A DNA stretch of 40,129 nt from a virus: positions 1 to 40,129 of the IMG/VR virus record IMGVR_UViG_3300025102_000082; one strand, 5' to 3'. Below, piece after piece: positions 21,794-31,461 of this stretch. Within the stretch, counting starts at the first letter, position 1, and every line of letters starts with the position of its first letter. Made by a program: the position numbers and the translations under genes. The notes under the pieces were generated by a model. The model was not told the DNA's origin, made no database searches, and saw only the letters and a list, made by a program, of their open reading frames with translations.

Positions 21794-24700
21794 ATGGCTG
21801 AAGATAAAAAGACGTTTCTCCAAGGTAAAATGAACAAAGATATTGATGCTAGGCTTTTACCAAACGGAGAATATCGTAGTGCTCAAAATATACAAATCAC
21901 GACTTCAGACGAAAAAGACGTAGGAGCTATTACAAACTTGAAAGGTAATACTAAGATTATTAATGGAAGTTCTACTTTTATAAGTGATTTTTTTGTTAAT
22001 GATTTAAGTTATTTTAGTGGTTTAGAAACAATAGGCTGTTTTTTTGATGAAAAAAATAATAGAATATTTTACTTTGTTACAAACTATACGTGCATAAATG
22101 TACATAGACAAGGTTTAGTAGGTGACAGTGATGGTCCTACAATGGCGGCTGATTCTGGATTAGACGATTTGCACTGTGCAATATATGTGCACTCTGGAGC
22201 AGGCACTCCTAGCTCTTCTATCGTAAAGCTTGTAGATGGTTTATTTTTAAATTTTAGCAAAAATAAACTTATAACAGGAGTAAACTTATTAGATAATTTA
22301 TTATTTTTTACAGACAACTTAAATCAACCTAGAAAAATAAACATAGAAAAAGCTCTTCAAGATTCTAATTTTTATAATTCTGAAGATAAAATAAGTGTAG
22401 CTAAGTTTGCGCCTTTTATGCCGCCTTTGCTTCTTAACTACGATACAACTACATTTAACAGCAACACGCCTAGTGTTACTGAACCAACGGCTTCAATGCA
22501 AGACTCTTCTCAAAATACTTTTTCTGAAGATTATTTAAGAGAAAAGTTTGTTAGATTTTCTTATAGGTTTAAATACAATGACGGAGAGTACTCTACAATA
22601 GCGCCGTTTACTCAAATATGTTTTATACCAAAAACTACAAGTTATAGCATAACAAATGCTCAAAAAATATTTAAAACAGGTTCTGTTTATTATCAAGACG
22701 ATAATGGTGACGGAGACGGAATGGTTAATAGTGTTACTGCTGTTAATTTAAATATTATACTTCCTTCGCACACACCTAAAAAAGATTTTGAAATATCTAC
22801 AGTTGAAATATTATACAAAGAATCTGATAATAATTTAGTTAGATCTGTTGAAGAAATAATTATAGAAGACTCAAATATAACAGACGGTGTTTTACAATAT
22901 TTATATAAATCAACATTACCTTATAAAACTCTACCAAAAGGTCAATTAGTAAGAGTGTATGACAATGTGCCATTAGCTGCGTTAGCTCAAGAAGTTGTTG
23001 GTAATAGAATAGTTTATGGTAACTTTGTTCAAGACAGGGCTTTGCCAGCTAAAAGAAATAAAGTTGCTGGTTTAGATTTTAGCGTTGGATTAAGTGCTAA
23101 ATATGATACTACAAATGATTTAGGTAATGCTGATTTCAATAATTATTATTTACATAAAGAATATCCATTTCATTCTGTTAAACAAAGAAGAAGTTATGAA
23201 ATTGGCGTTGTATTGTCTGATAAGTTTGGAAGACAGTCGCCTGTTTTAACTTCTAACACAAGTTCTAGCTCTGTAGAAGTACAAGCGAAACCAGCTAATT
23301 TTCATAGTAGCTCTTGGTCTTCTACTGAGAATTTTATACACGACGCGTCTCCTGGTAACCAAGATTATTGTGGTGACGCTTTAACTATAACTTTTAATAG
23401 CGAAATACCAAACGCATATTCTAAAAGAACTTTAATACCAATTAATCAAGGGGCTACTTCAGTGTATCAGTTTCAGCTATTTAAAGCTAATTTTGGAACT
23501 GAAGTGTTATTGACTGATGGTAGTCCACAAAGCACGGCTACAGGCGTAATGATTAATAACTTGTATTTTTATGATGAGTTTTCGTCAGCACAGGGCGTTG
23601 TTGGTGATTATTTTTATACTAGTTCTACATTAATTGAAACTTCTATAGTTACAGGATATAGCGCTTTATACTTAAATACTGGATCTATTGATTTAACTAG
23701 TAATTCTTATGTTATTAATAAATTTAATTTGAATCCAGACACTGGAGAAATACTAAGTCACGAGTATGTATCTCAAAGTTTTGGATTTATTGATAACGTT
23801 GTTTTGATAAATCAACCTGTTTTAGTAGCTAATCAAGGTGAAGAGTTTTTTATTGGAGGCACTCAGGATGTAACACCTGATCAAACAGTTTTTAATCACC
23901 CTCAATTAGGTGAAGTATTTAAGTTAACTATAACAAACTTCACGCAAACAGATTTATTTTCTGTAGGTGATTATTTAAAAGGTCAAACAAAAGACTTTGT
24001 TGAAATATTAGGAATATTAATTGAAAATGGAAATATTGTTTTATTTTGTGAAGACAAGCCAAGTTTAGAATATTCAAACTCTGGAGTAGATAATTATAAT
24101 TTTAATAAATACAAAATAGTACCGCACGGATGGTACTCTTATAGAGTTGTGGTAAAACAATTAGAACAAGACTACCATAACGTTTATGTGCCTAGTGTTA
24201 TAACTATAGATAAAGATGACGAAAGTCACAAAAGTTACATCCCTATTGTTGCTGATAATATAAACAAAATTACAAGAGATATTGAGTTTTCTAATATACA
24301 AGAAACTGGATTAAGCACAAGTAAGGCTCAAATATATCCTAAAATACTTCCTTTAACTTCTGCTACTACAATAAGCGGAGTTTCAGTAAGCTCATCAAGA
24401 TCTATACAGAGTGATAAAGATTTAATAGATGTAATTAGCATTGGTACAGCTAAAGAACAAGATTTAAAAGACAAAAACAACAATGTTTTATCTTTTATAT
24501 ACGAAACAAATAAAAACCCTTTAATTGCTCAAATACCATACGGTAACAGTTCTTTAAATATAGGTGAAGATATTACTTCTGGTTTTGCAGGTATAGAGTT
24601 TGATTTTGCTGGTGCAGGTACATTAAGTCAAAACAATACTGTTCTTACTGTTGATAGCACTGCTTCTACTGTTTTCACTGGAGCTACAAATTCTGTTAAC

Positions 24701-26857
24701 ATAGGAGATTACATGTTTGGTAGAAACAAAGACTTAGTTAAAATATTAAGTATATCTAGTACTCCAGTTGTTATAAAGTGCGACGGTGAAATAAGCAATG
24801 ATTATGTAGATAGTCAAGCAATGGCTGATAATAAATTTTTTAGAAATAATTATGGTTTTCAAAATAGATTAAGTGTTTTTGAAACAAAACCATTTGAGTC
24901 TGTTTTAGATATATATTATGAAACTTCAACCGCTGGATATGTACACGAGTTAAATGAAGCTGTTTTAGTTATATCAGATATTCCAGAAGAAGGTGTTACT
25001 TTTATAAATACAGATGATTTTTCAGAAGACACTATTTTTTATGATGAATTTGGAAACTTTCAAAACGTTTTTGCTGGAGACTTTAATATATTAGACGAAA
25101 ATGGCAATAATGTAACTTTTGGAGATGAACTTGGCCAAATAAGTTCTGGAGGTTTAGAGATTTTAGAACAAAAAAATGTGTTTTTTTCAGATAATACAAT
25201 TCCATTTGATCAATTTTCAGAAGTTGAAGTTTTTAATCCTCCTGGTGTGTTTGGTTTTGAGGTTTTTGAAGATCAAAACACATCTAGTTTTAGATTAAAA
25301 CCAAGCCAATCACAAGGTTCTGGAAATGGTAATTTCTTATATTCGCCTATACTTGGAGGACCAACTAACATAGGATCTGTTTTTCCTGAAGGCTCAGGTC
25401 CTTTTAAATATATATTTAAAATAAGAATTACATTAAATGGAGATGGTAATAACATACCTGATGAGGTTTTTATTATTAATAACGTTGAGTTAACCTTAAA
25501 AAACACCGCGCCTATTATTACAAGTAGCCCTGATGTTGTAGCTGAACAAGATTCTGAAGATCCAACATTTACACCAATACATACTGTTACAGCAACAAAC
25601 GGTAGTGCTGATGTAACTAGAAATCAAGAAGGACTAAGATTTAGATCTAAATTAATGGTCAGTCCTTATGTGCCTGTTGCTTTAAGTACTCCGGGGAGCT
25701 CTAATACACTTCTATTAGATGGAGATCAAGTTTTATATGATCTTGAAGGTGAACCTATAGAACAGCTTTATATTAATCCTGAAACAGGTGATATATACTT
25801 AACTCCTTTTTTCAATCAAGAAAGTTTTATTAAAACTTTTGAAATAAGAGTTAGTGATGCAAATGATTTTATTGACGATATAGATAATTCTTCAGTTGGA
25901 GGTTTGTTTTCAGATCAAACAATAACTTTAACCGTAAGCGACGGTTTAATTGTTTTAAATTCTCCACAATCAGTAGCGGTTGAAACTGATCTTATACAAG
26001 GGGTTGACATTTTTGCAACAGCAAATGAACGAGTAGTTCTTGAAACTGGAGCATTTTGGACAGGTTTGCCTACAAGTAATCAACTTGAATCTATGCCTCA
26101 GATAGCTACTATTAACTCTTTAACGCCGCCTAACGGTCTTGCTTATGGTGATTTTGGTATATTTTTAGCAAGTGAAGTAAGAAAACATCGTTATCCAACA
26201 AACTTTGTGCATAAAATATATGCCTTAAGAGTAATAAATAACGAGCCTAGAGTTGTTTTGTATAAAAAAATAATTGATCAAACAACTGTTGGTGAAAACT
26301 ATAGTGGAGCAAATATAAATATTGCAGCTATATATCAAAAATGGTATTTTAATCATCATTTGTATGTAGATAATGGATATATATTTTCTCTTAGATCGAG
26401 TGGATATTTTGCACAAGGAGGTTATAGTAATCAATTTAATGGACAATCTGAATTTGATATTGACGGAGTACCAACAATTGGAAGTGGTGCTGGTGTAAAT
26501 TATTCTCACCCTAACCGCGCAGATCAAAGTATACTTCAAACAACGGAATGGGATCCAGATCTACCAGGAGAGCATCCAACACTTGGATCTCCTGATGGGA
26601 CGGGTGGATCTTACAAATACTATACTACTGATTCATTTAATCATAATGGTAGTATTTCTAAAATGGTAGACAGAAGTGGACTAAACTCTTTTAATTCAAA
26701 TAAACCGTATTATTTAATGAAATGTCACGACGAACTTGAATTAAATGGTATAAACTATTCTATATTGTACGAATTTTATATTCACCCTTACGGTTATACA
26801 ACGGGTAGTAGTAAATGGTATATGGGTAGAGTGTTTTTGTGTAGAAAACCAGAATAA
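21794..26857 (+). CDS. Large tail nozzle/stabilisation protein, N-terminal component
   Basis: A 1687-residue protein. It begins with a nozzle-type signature: KTFLQGKMNKDIDARLLPNG, EYRSAQNIQITTSDEKDVGA, ITNLKGNTKII. This opens tail stabilisation proteins of short-tailed marine and crAss-like phages, functionally comparable to T7 gp12. The body is beta-rich with repeated Asn/Ser/Thr turns. Residues about 1237-1383 resemble cadherin/Ig-like repeats (NTAPIITSSPDVV, EIRVSDANDFID, TITLTVSDG), which may form an external appendage. The C-terminal 300 residues are another beta domain ending MGRVFLCRKPE. The following gene at 26876 seems to carry the matching propeller end, so the nozzle may be made from two chains. 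Confidence 0.6.
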   Translation: MAEDKKTFLQGKMNKDIDARLLPNGEYRSAQNIQITTSDEKDVGAITNLKGNTKIINGSSTFISDFFVNDLSYFSGLETIGCFFDEKNNRIFYFVTNYTCINVHRQGLVGDSDGPTMAADSGLDDLHCAIYVHSGAGTPSSSIVKLVDGLFLNFSKNKLITGVNLLDNLLFFTDNLNQPRKINIEKALQDSNFYNSEDKISVAKFAPFMPPLLLNYDTTTFNSNTPSVTEPTASMQDSSQNTFSEDYLREKFVRFSYRFKYNDGEYSTIAPFTQICFIPKTTSYSITNAQKIFKTGSVYYQDDNGDGDGMVNSVTAVNLNIILPSHTPKKDFEISTVEILYKESDNNLVRSVEEIIIEDSNITDGVLQYLYKSTLPYKTLPKGQLVRVYDNVPLAALAQEVVGNRIVYGNFVQDRALPAKRNKVAGLDFSVGLSAKYDTTNDLGNADFNNYYLHKEYPFHSVKQRRSYEIGVVLSDKFGRQSPVLTSNTSSSSVEVQAKPANFHSSSWSSTENFIHDASPGNQDYCGDALTITFNSEIPNAYSKRTLIPINQGATSVYQFQLFKANFGTEVLLTDGSPQSTATGVMINNLYFYDEFSSAQGVVGDYFYTSSTLIETSIVTGYSALYLNTGSIDLTSNSYVINKFNLNPDTGEILSHEYVSQSFGFIDNVVLINQPVLVANQGEEFFIGGTQDVTPDQTVFNHPQLGEVFKLTITNFTQTDLFSVGDYLKGQTKDFVEILGILIENGNIVLFCEDKPSLEYSNSGVDNYNFNKYKIVPHGWYSYRVVVKQLEQDYHNVYVPSVITIDKDDESHKSYIPIVADNINKITRDIEFSNIQETGLSTSKAQIYPKILPLTSATTISGVSVSSSRSIQSDKDLIDVISIGTAKEQDLKDKNNNVLSFIYETNKNPLIAQIPYGNSSLNIGEDITSGFAGIEFDFAGAGTLSQNNTVLTVDSTASTVFTGATNSVNIGDYMFGRNKDLVKILSISSTPVVIKCDGEISNDYVDSQAMADNKFFRNNYGFQNRLSVFETKPFESVLDIYYETSTAGYVHELNEAVLVISDIPEEGVTFINTDDFSEDTIFYDEFGNFQNVFAGDFNILDENGNNVTFGDELGQISSGGLEILEQKNVFFSDNTIPFDQFSEVEVFNPPGVFGFEVFEDQNTSSFRLKPSQSQGSGNGNFLYSPILGGPTNIGSVFPEGSGPFKYIFKIRITLNGDGNNIPDEVFIINNVELTLKNTAPIITSSPDVVAEQDSEDPTFTPIHTVTATNGSADVTRNQEGLRFRSKLMVSPYVPVALSTPGSSNTLLLDGDQVLYDLEGEPIEQLYINPETGDIYLTPFFNQESFIKTFEIRVSDANDFIDDIDNSSVGGLFSDQTITLTVSDGLIVLNSPQSVAVETDLIQGVDIFATANERVVLETGAFWTGLPTSNQLESMPQIATINSLTPPNGLAYGDFGIFLASEVRKHRYPTNFVHKIYALRVINNEPRVVLYKKIIDQTTVGENYSGANINIAAIYQKWYFNHHLYVDNGYIFSLRSSGYFAQGGYSNQFNGQSEFDIDGVPTIGSGAGVNYSHPNRADQSILQTTEWDPDLPGEHPTLGSPDGTGGSYKYYTTDSFNHNGSISKMVDRSGLNSFNSNKPYYLMKCHDELELNGINYSILYEFYIHPYGYTTGSSKWYMGRVFLCRKPE

Positions 26858-26875
26858 TAAGTAATATATAAATAA

Positions 26876-28693
26876 ATGCCTTTAAGTTTAAAAATAAAAT
26901 ATTTTAATACCTTTATATTAAGAGAAGAACCAACTTTTACGACGGCTGTTGTTACTGAACCTACGAAAAGTAGTGATGTACCACCTATTTTAGGTGAAGA
27001 CGAGCAAATAAATATAGAAGCAAACACTAGTGTTGTTGTAGGCCAAAGTGTTCATGGGCCTGGTATACTTGATGACGTTGTTGTTACTTCTATAAATAGT
27101 AGTGGTACTCTTGTAACTATAGATAAAGCTCAAAAAATAGAAAAAGGTGTAACTTTAACTTTTTCAGCGGCCTCACCTTACCCAGCGCCTGGCACTACTC
27201 AATTGGCTAACAATGAGTGGCATATAGAAGAATCTAGAATAAAAGGTGAGTTTAATGGTAAAACAGTAGACTTTGGGGCTAAAGCCTACGCTGTAGACAA
27301 AGAATATAATAGAAATCATAGAGAAAACGCTATGATATACTCTGGTATATACAACTCAAGAACAAGAGTTAACAATACTAACCAGTTTTCTATAGGTGAA
27401 AGCATTACAAAAGCTGTAGATAGAAACTATGGATCTATACAAAAACTTTATGCTGAAGATACAAATTTAATTATATTTCAAGAAGATAAAGTTAATGGCG
27501 CTTTAATAGATAAAGACGCTATATTTACAGCAGAAGGTGGTGGACTTAGCACAACTGCTAAAGTTGTAATTGGTCAAATAACGCCTTATATAGGCGAATA
27601 TGGTATAGGTACTAATCCAGAAAGTTTTGCTGTTTATGGGTTTAGAAAGTATTTTGTAGATAAAGACAGAGGGGCTGTTTTAAGGCTTTCTAGAGATGGT
27701 ATTACTGAAATATCATCTTATGGTATGAAAACATTTTTTAGAGAAAATTTAAAAAACACAATAAAAGCCTATGGTATGTTTGATATACATTCTAAGTCTT
27801 ATATATTAAACTTAAACTTAAATAGGCCTATACAACAAAACAAGCAAAGTTTTATTAAATCTACAACAGCTGTAGCTAGTTCTACATCTAGAGGTAAACA
27901 AATAAAAATAAAAAGTTTTAATTCTGATATACAAAAAAATCAATATATTGAATCTTCAAAAATAAAAAACAAATCAACAAGAGTTGTTTCGGTTAATGGT
28001 AAAACAATAACACTTAATAAAAATATTAGTGTATCTGAAGGTGAAACTTTAAGCTTTGTTTCTATAAGTGATTTTGGTTTACAACCTATAGAAAGATTAA
28101 CTAACTTTGCCACAATAGGTTTTGACGACAAAGTAAATGGTTGGACTAGTTTTTATACGTTTAATCCTACTTTTGGTGGTAGCGTTCAAGGTGGTTTTTA
28201 CACATTTAATAAAGGCAATTTATACAAACATCATTCAAATGTTTTAAGAAATACTTTTTATGAAGAGTTTGAGCCAAGTACAATTACATTAGTGAGTAAT
28301 CAAAATCCTTCGTTAGTAAAACACTATAAAACAATAAACTACGAAGGTACAAATAACTGGAAAGTTATAGACATGTTTTCACCTGCAGAAGACAATGAAA
28401 ACTATAACGCGTATCAAATACCAGGTAATATAACTGGAAGGTATTTTGACGAAACTAATTACGTTAAGTATGCAGGTTTTTGTCCTTTAGAAAAGAAATA
28501 TTTTGCGCATATTAAAATAAATGATACAAGCACTATAACAGGTATACAAGGCTTAACCACAACTGGTATTAAAGGGTTTTTTGCAGAAACAACTCTAGAG
28601 CATGAACCTGTAACAAACGACGGAAGAACAGACAAAACTAAACACGCTGAACTATTTTCAGTAGGTTTCAATTACGAACAATCTTTATATTAA
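26876..28693 (+). CDS. Tail nozzle/stabilisation protein, C-terminal component
   Basis: A 605-residue protein starting MPLSLKIKYFNTFILREEPT. An N-terminal beta region (1-110) is followed by the kind of propeller sequence found at the end of nozzle proteins: KLYAEDTNLIIFQEDKVNGA near 190-210 and YFVDKDRGAVLRLSRDGITE near 257-277. Later strands include RLTNFATIGFDDKVNGWTSF. In several related phages these parts lie in one protein with the signature seen at the start of the preceding gene, so the two genes probably encode one structure. The gene starts 18 bases after the previous stop. Function, DNA exit tube and tail tip formation, is inferred. Confidence 0.6.
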   Translation: MPLSLKIKYFNTFILREEPTFTTAVVTEPTKSSDVPPILGEDEQINIEANTSVVVGQSVHGPGILDDVVVTSINSSGTLVTIDKAQKIEKGVTLTFSAASPYPAPGTTQLANNEWHIEESRIKGEFNGKTVDFGAKAYAVDKEYNRNHRENAMIYSGIYNSRTRVNNTNQFSIGESITKAVDRNYGSIQKLYAEDTNLIIFQEDKVNGALIDKDAIFTAEGGGLSTTAKVVIGQITPYIGEYGIGTNPESFAVYGFRKYFVDKDRGAVLRLSRDGITEISSYGMKTFFRENLKNTIKAYGMFDIHSKSYILNLNLNRPIQQNKQSFIKSTTAVASSTSRGKQIKIKSFNSDIQKNQYIESSKIKNKSTRVVSVNGKTITLNKNISVSEGETLSFVSISDFGLQPIERLTNFATIGFDDKVNGWTSFYTFNPTFGGSVQGGFYTFNKGNLYKHHSNVLRNTFYEEFEPSTITLVSNQNPSLVKHYKTINYEGTNNWKVIDMFSPAEDNENYNAYQIPGNITGRYFDETNYVKYAGFCPLEKKYFAHIKINDTSTITGIQGLTTTGIKGFFAETTLEHEPVTNDGRTDKTKHAELFSVGFNYEQSLY

Positions 28694-28699
28694 TAAATT

Positions 28700-29386
28700 A
28701 TGGCAGTACCATTATTAGCTATGGCCGGTGGAAAAATATTAGGTGGACTTGGATCTGCTCTAATGGGTGGAAGCGCGGCTAGAAGAGCAAGAAGAAGACA
28801 AGCTAGGCTAGAAAGGCAAATCGCAGAGCTAGAAGGCTCAAGAGTAGCAATAACAAATCCTTATGCGGCTGCAGATTCTATACTTAGTAATCCATTTGCT
28901 AATTTAACAGTTGCAGATCAAGCTGCACAAATGCAAGCACAACAAACAGATTTAGCCTTAGCCAGCACATTAGATACACTTAGAGCAACAGGTGCTGGAG
29001 GTGGCGGTGCAACCGCACTTGCTCAAGCTGCGTTACAAAGCAAACAAGGAGTAGCGGCTAGCATACAACAGCAAGAAGCACAAAACGAAAGACTTAGAGC
29101 TCAAGGCGAGGCTAGATTACAACAACAATTATTTCAAGCTGACGCTAGAGGTAAACAATTTGTTTTTGAACAAACAGATAGAAGAGAAATGCAAAAATTA
29201 AACAGATTATCTGCGTTAGCTGGCGCTGCAAGTCAGCAAGCGGCCGCTGCTCAATCAGTGGCTATGGGTGGTATTGGTCAAGCTTTAGGTGGTATTGGTT
29301 CTGCCATAGGCGGTGGATTTAAAGGTGGTAAATTTAGCTTTGAAAACATGACAAATGCTGTAGTCGGCGATGATAGTGATAGTTAA
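28700..29386 (+). CDS. Internal virion protein, T7 gp14-like
   Basis: A 228-residue protein with a hydrophobic Gly/Ala-rich start (MAVPLLAMAGGKILGGLGSA, residues 1-25), a basic turn (RRARRRQARL) and a long Ala/Gln-rich helical core (residues about 70-190: QQTDLALASTLDTLRATGAG, QQEAQNERLRAQGEARLQQQ). A Gly-rich segment (GGIGQALGGIGSAIGGGFKG) near the end could cross a membrane. T7 gp14, which inserts in the outer membrane during ejection, has the same size and composition, and the two larger genes that follow match the positions of gp15 and gp16. No sequence identity to gp14 is claimed. Confidence 0.6.
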   Translation: MAVPLLAMAGGKILGGLGSALMGGSAARRARRRQARLERQIAELEGSRVAITNPYAAADSILSNPFANLTVADQAAQMQAQQTDLALASTLDTLRATGAGGGGATALAQAALQSKQGVAASIQQQEAQNERLRAQGEARLQQQLFQADARGKQFVFEQTDRREMQKLNRLSALAGAASQQAAAAQSVAMGGIGQALGGIGSAIGGGFKGGKFSFENMTNAVVGDDSDS

Positions 29387-29403
29387 AATTTAATTATAAA
29401 AAA

Positions 29404-31452
29404 ATGGCAAAACAAACAACAACATCTCCTTTTAGAACAGTAGCAGGCAGCTACGAAGCCCCTGTAGAAGGTATAGTAGATTACGGCGCTTTTGGTAGAG
29501 GCTTTGAAAAAGGGCTTGGAGACTTGTCTAAAATTAAACAAGAAGAAGACGTAGACTTAGGTGGATTAGAACAAAAACTATTTAAAACAGGTTCTAGTAA
29601 CAAGTTGCTTGATGGTGAAGAAGTTAATAAAGATATTTTAGGTGATAAGCTTTTAAATGATTATGCTAGAGAAAACAGCAGCTTGTTTAGAAAGGGAGAC
29701 ACAGAAGCCCAAAAAACATACTTGCAAAATTTAGCTAAAGTTCAAAATTCAAGAGGCAATAGGCAAACATATTGGAATAGAGTTGGTGATAGCGAGATGA
29801 ACGACACTAACTTTAATCACAATGTTATTGATGAAAATGGAAAAGAGATACCTGGCTTAACACCTGCTGTTATAAATAGAATACATAAAGATCCTTCTTT
29901 TGCTAAAAATAGACGCATTGGCGTAAAAGATATAATTGTTAACGGTGAATCTGTAGGAAGTGTAGCCGGTGAATATATGACTATTAGTATTCCAGATCCA
30001 ACAGGTAAAGGTGGTTTATTAAAAATGAAAGAAAAAGAAATTTTTATAAACTACGAAGACATGAATAAAGAGTGGCAAAATAAAACTTTTGAGTTAAATT
30101 ATAGTCATGAGTCTAGTCTTAGTAAAAATAAACCTAAAGGCTTTGAAAACAAAGTAGTACCTGGTCAAATGGAAGAAAAAAAATACGATAAAAAAACTAT
30201 TGTTAATGGCAAAGCTATAGACGCTGGTAGCACTAGAAAAATTATTAGTGATGACTGGTATAATGACACTGAAAACAAAATAAATTTAGCCGCTAATGAA
30301 GTTTTTAATTATGATCAAGGTGAAATGGGTGACGGTTATGAGTCTGCTTTTAGGCAGTTTATGGATCAAGATTTTGAATTAAGCCCAGAAACAATACAAA
30401 AATTTAAAGATCAAGGTTTAGATATTACAAACGCAAATCAAATAGATAAAAAATTAGGAGCTAATATTAAAGACGCAGAAAAAGTAAATATGCTTAGAGA
30501 CTGGTGGACGCAAAGCTCCTTAATAACAACAGCTAGTATAGGTTATGATAAAGATATAACTAAAGAGCTTAACAAGAAAGATTATACTAATGATGAAATA
30601 AAAAATGGTTTTGCTGTTCGTGATAATAAAACTATTGAGCTTTTTGAAAAAGATGGAAAATTATTTAAAAAAGGCACTAATAGAGCTGTAGCTAACCCTG
30701 TTAAAATAGATAGAAGATATAAAGAATCGCCGTTTGAAAAATCACCACCAGGTGATGGAGATGGCGGTGAAAGTTCAGAAGTAAAAGGAAGATTATTTAA
30801 TATAACTTCTAATTTAAATAATAGTGTTTACAACTTTTCTACACCAGGTCAAAGCAGTTATTTAAAAGGAGACGGCTATAAAGATATAAACGTTAAAGAA
30901 TTAACTGGTGGTTATTTTGCGGACATAGACGGTACTAAGGCTACGCTTACTAGTGGTAGAGTTGTTAGAGACGGTAATAATATGTTTTTAGAAATAAAAT
31001 ATGACGTTGGTCGTTCTGTAGCCGATGGGGAGAAGGTGGTGGATAATATGACTGAACAATTCCCTATTGCTCGTATAGAAAAAGATAAAAACGGTAATGA
31101 AAAAGCTGTTACAGACTTTTCTGGTAGAAAAAGATTTTCAGAAAGAATCTATAAAGCACAGTTTGGATCTAGCACCGCCGACACAGCTACTGATTTATTA
31201 ACCGGTGATGATACTGTTTATAACGATAGAACTCAAGTTCAAAAGTATTTTTTCCAAGCTGGAAAAGACGAAACAATGTTTAGAAGACTTGATATTATAA
31301 GAAAGTTTGAAGAAAATCCAAACGATCCTAGTGTTTTTGATAATTTGACTGAAGATGACAAAAAGCAACTAGAAAGAGCAAGAAAAAAAGGAACTATAGG
31401 ATATAAGTTTCAACAGGCTTACGTTGCTTCAAGAGATTTAAAACCTAAATAA
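29404..31452 (+). CDS. Putative internal/ejection virion protein, 682 aa
   Basis: A 682-residue protein between a gp14-like gene and the 2742-residue giant, so it may fill the gp15-type slot of an ejection complex. N-terminal ~40 residues read like an internal virion protein start (SPFRTVAGSYEAPVEGIVDY, AFGRGFEKGLGDLSKI). The rest mixes charged helices and beta segments (MLRDWWTQSSLITTASIGYD, VNGESVGSVAGEYMTISIPD) with no catalytic motif I recognise. A short GC-richer patch lies at about 31011-31075 with codons unlike its surroundings. Stop to next start distance is 9 bases. Assignment is positional. Confidence 0.55.
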   Translation: MAKQTTTSPFRTVAGSYEAPVEGIVDYGAFGRGFEKGLGDLSKIKQEEDVDLGGLEQKLFKTGSSNKLLDGEEVNKDILGDKLLNDYARENSSLFRKGDTEAQKTYLQNLAKVQNSRGNRQTYWNRVGDSEMNDTNFNHNVIDENGKEIPGLTPAVINRIHKDPSFAKNRRIGVKDIIVNGESVGSVAGEYMTISIPDPTGKGGLLKMKEKEIFINYEDMNKEWQNKTFELNYSHESSLSKNKPKGFENKVVPGQMEEKKYDKKTIVNGKAIDAGSTRKIISDDWYNDTENKINLAANEVFNYDQGEMGDGYESAFRQFMDQDFELSPETIQKFKDQGLDITNANQIDKKLGANIKDAEKVNMLRDWWTQSSLITTASIGYDKDITKELNKKDYTNDEIKNGFAVRDNKTIELFEKDGKLFKKGTNRAVANPVKIDRRYKESPFEKSPPGDGDGGESSEVKGRLFNITSNLNNSVYNFSTPGQSSYLKGDGYKDINVKELTGGYFADIDGTKATLTSGRVVRDGNNMFLEIKYDVGRSVADGEKVVDNMTEQFPIARIEKDKNGNEKAVTDFSGRKRFSERIYKAQFGSSTADTATDLLTGDDTVYNDRTQVQKYFFQAGKDETMFRRLDIIRKFEENPNDPSVFDNLTEDDKKQLERARKKGTIGYKFQQAYVASRDLKPK

Positions 31453-31461
31453 AATTAAATT

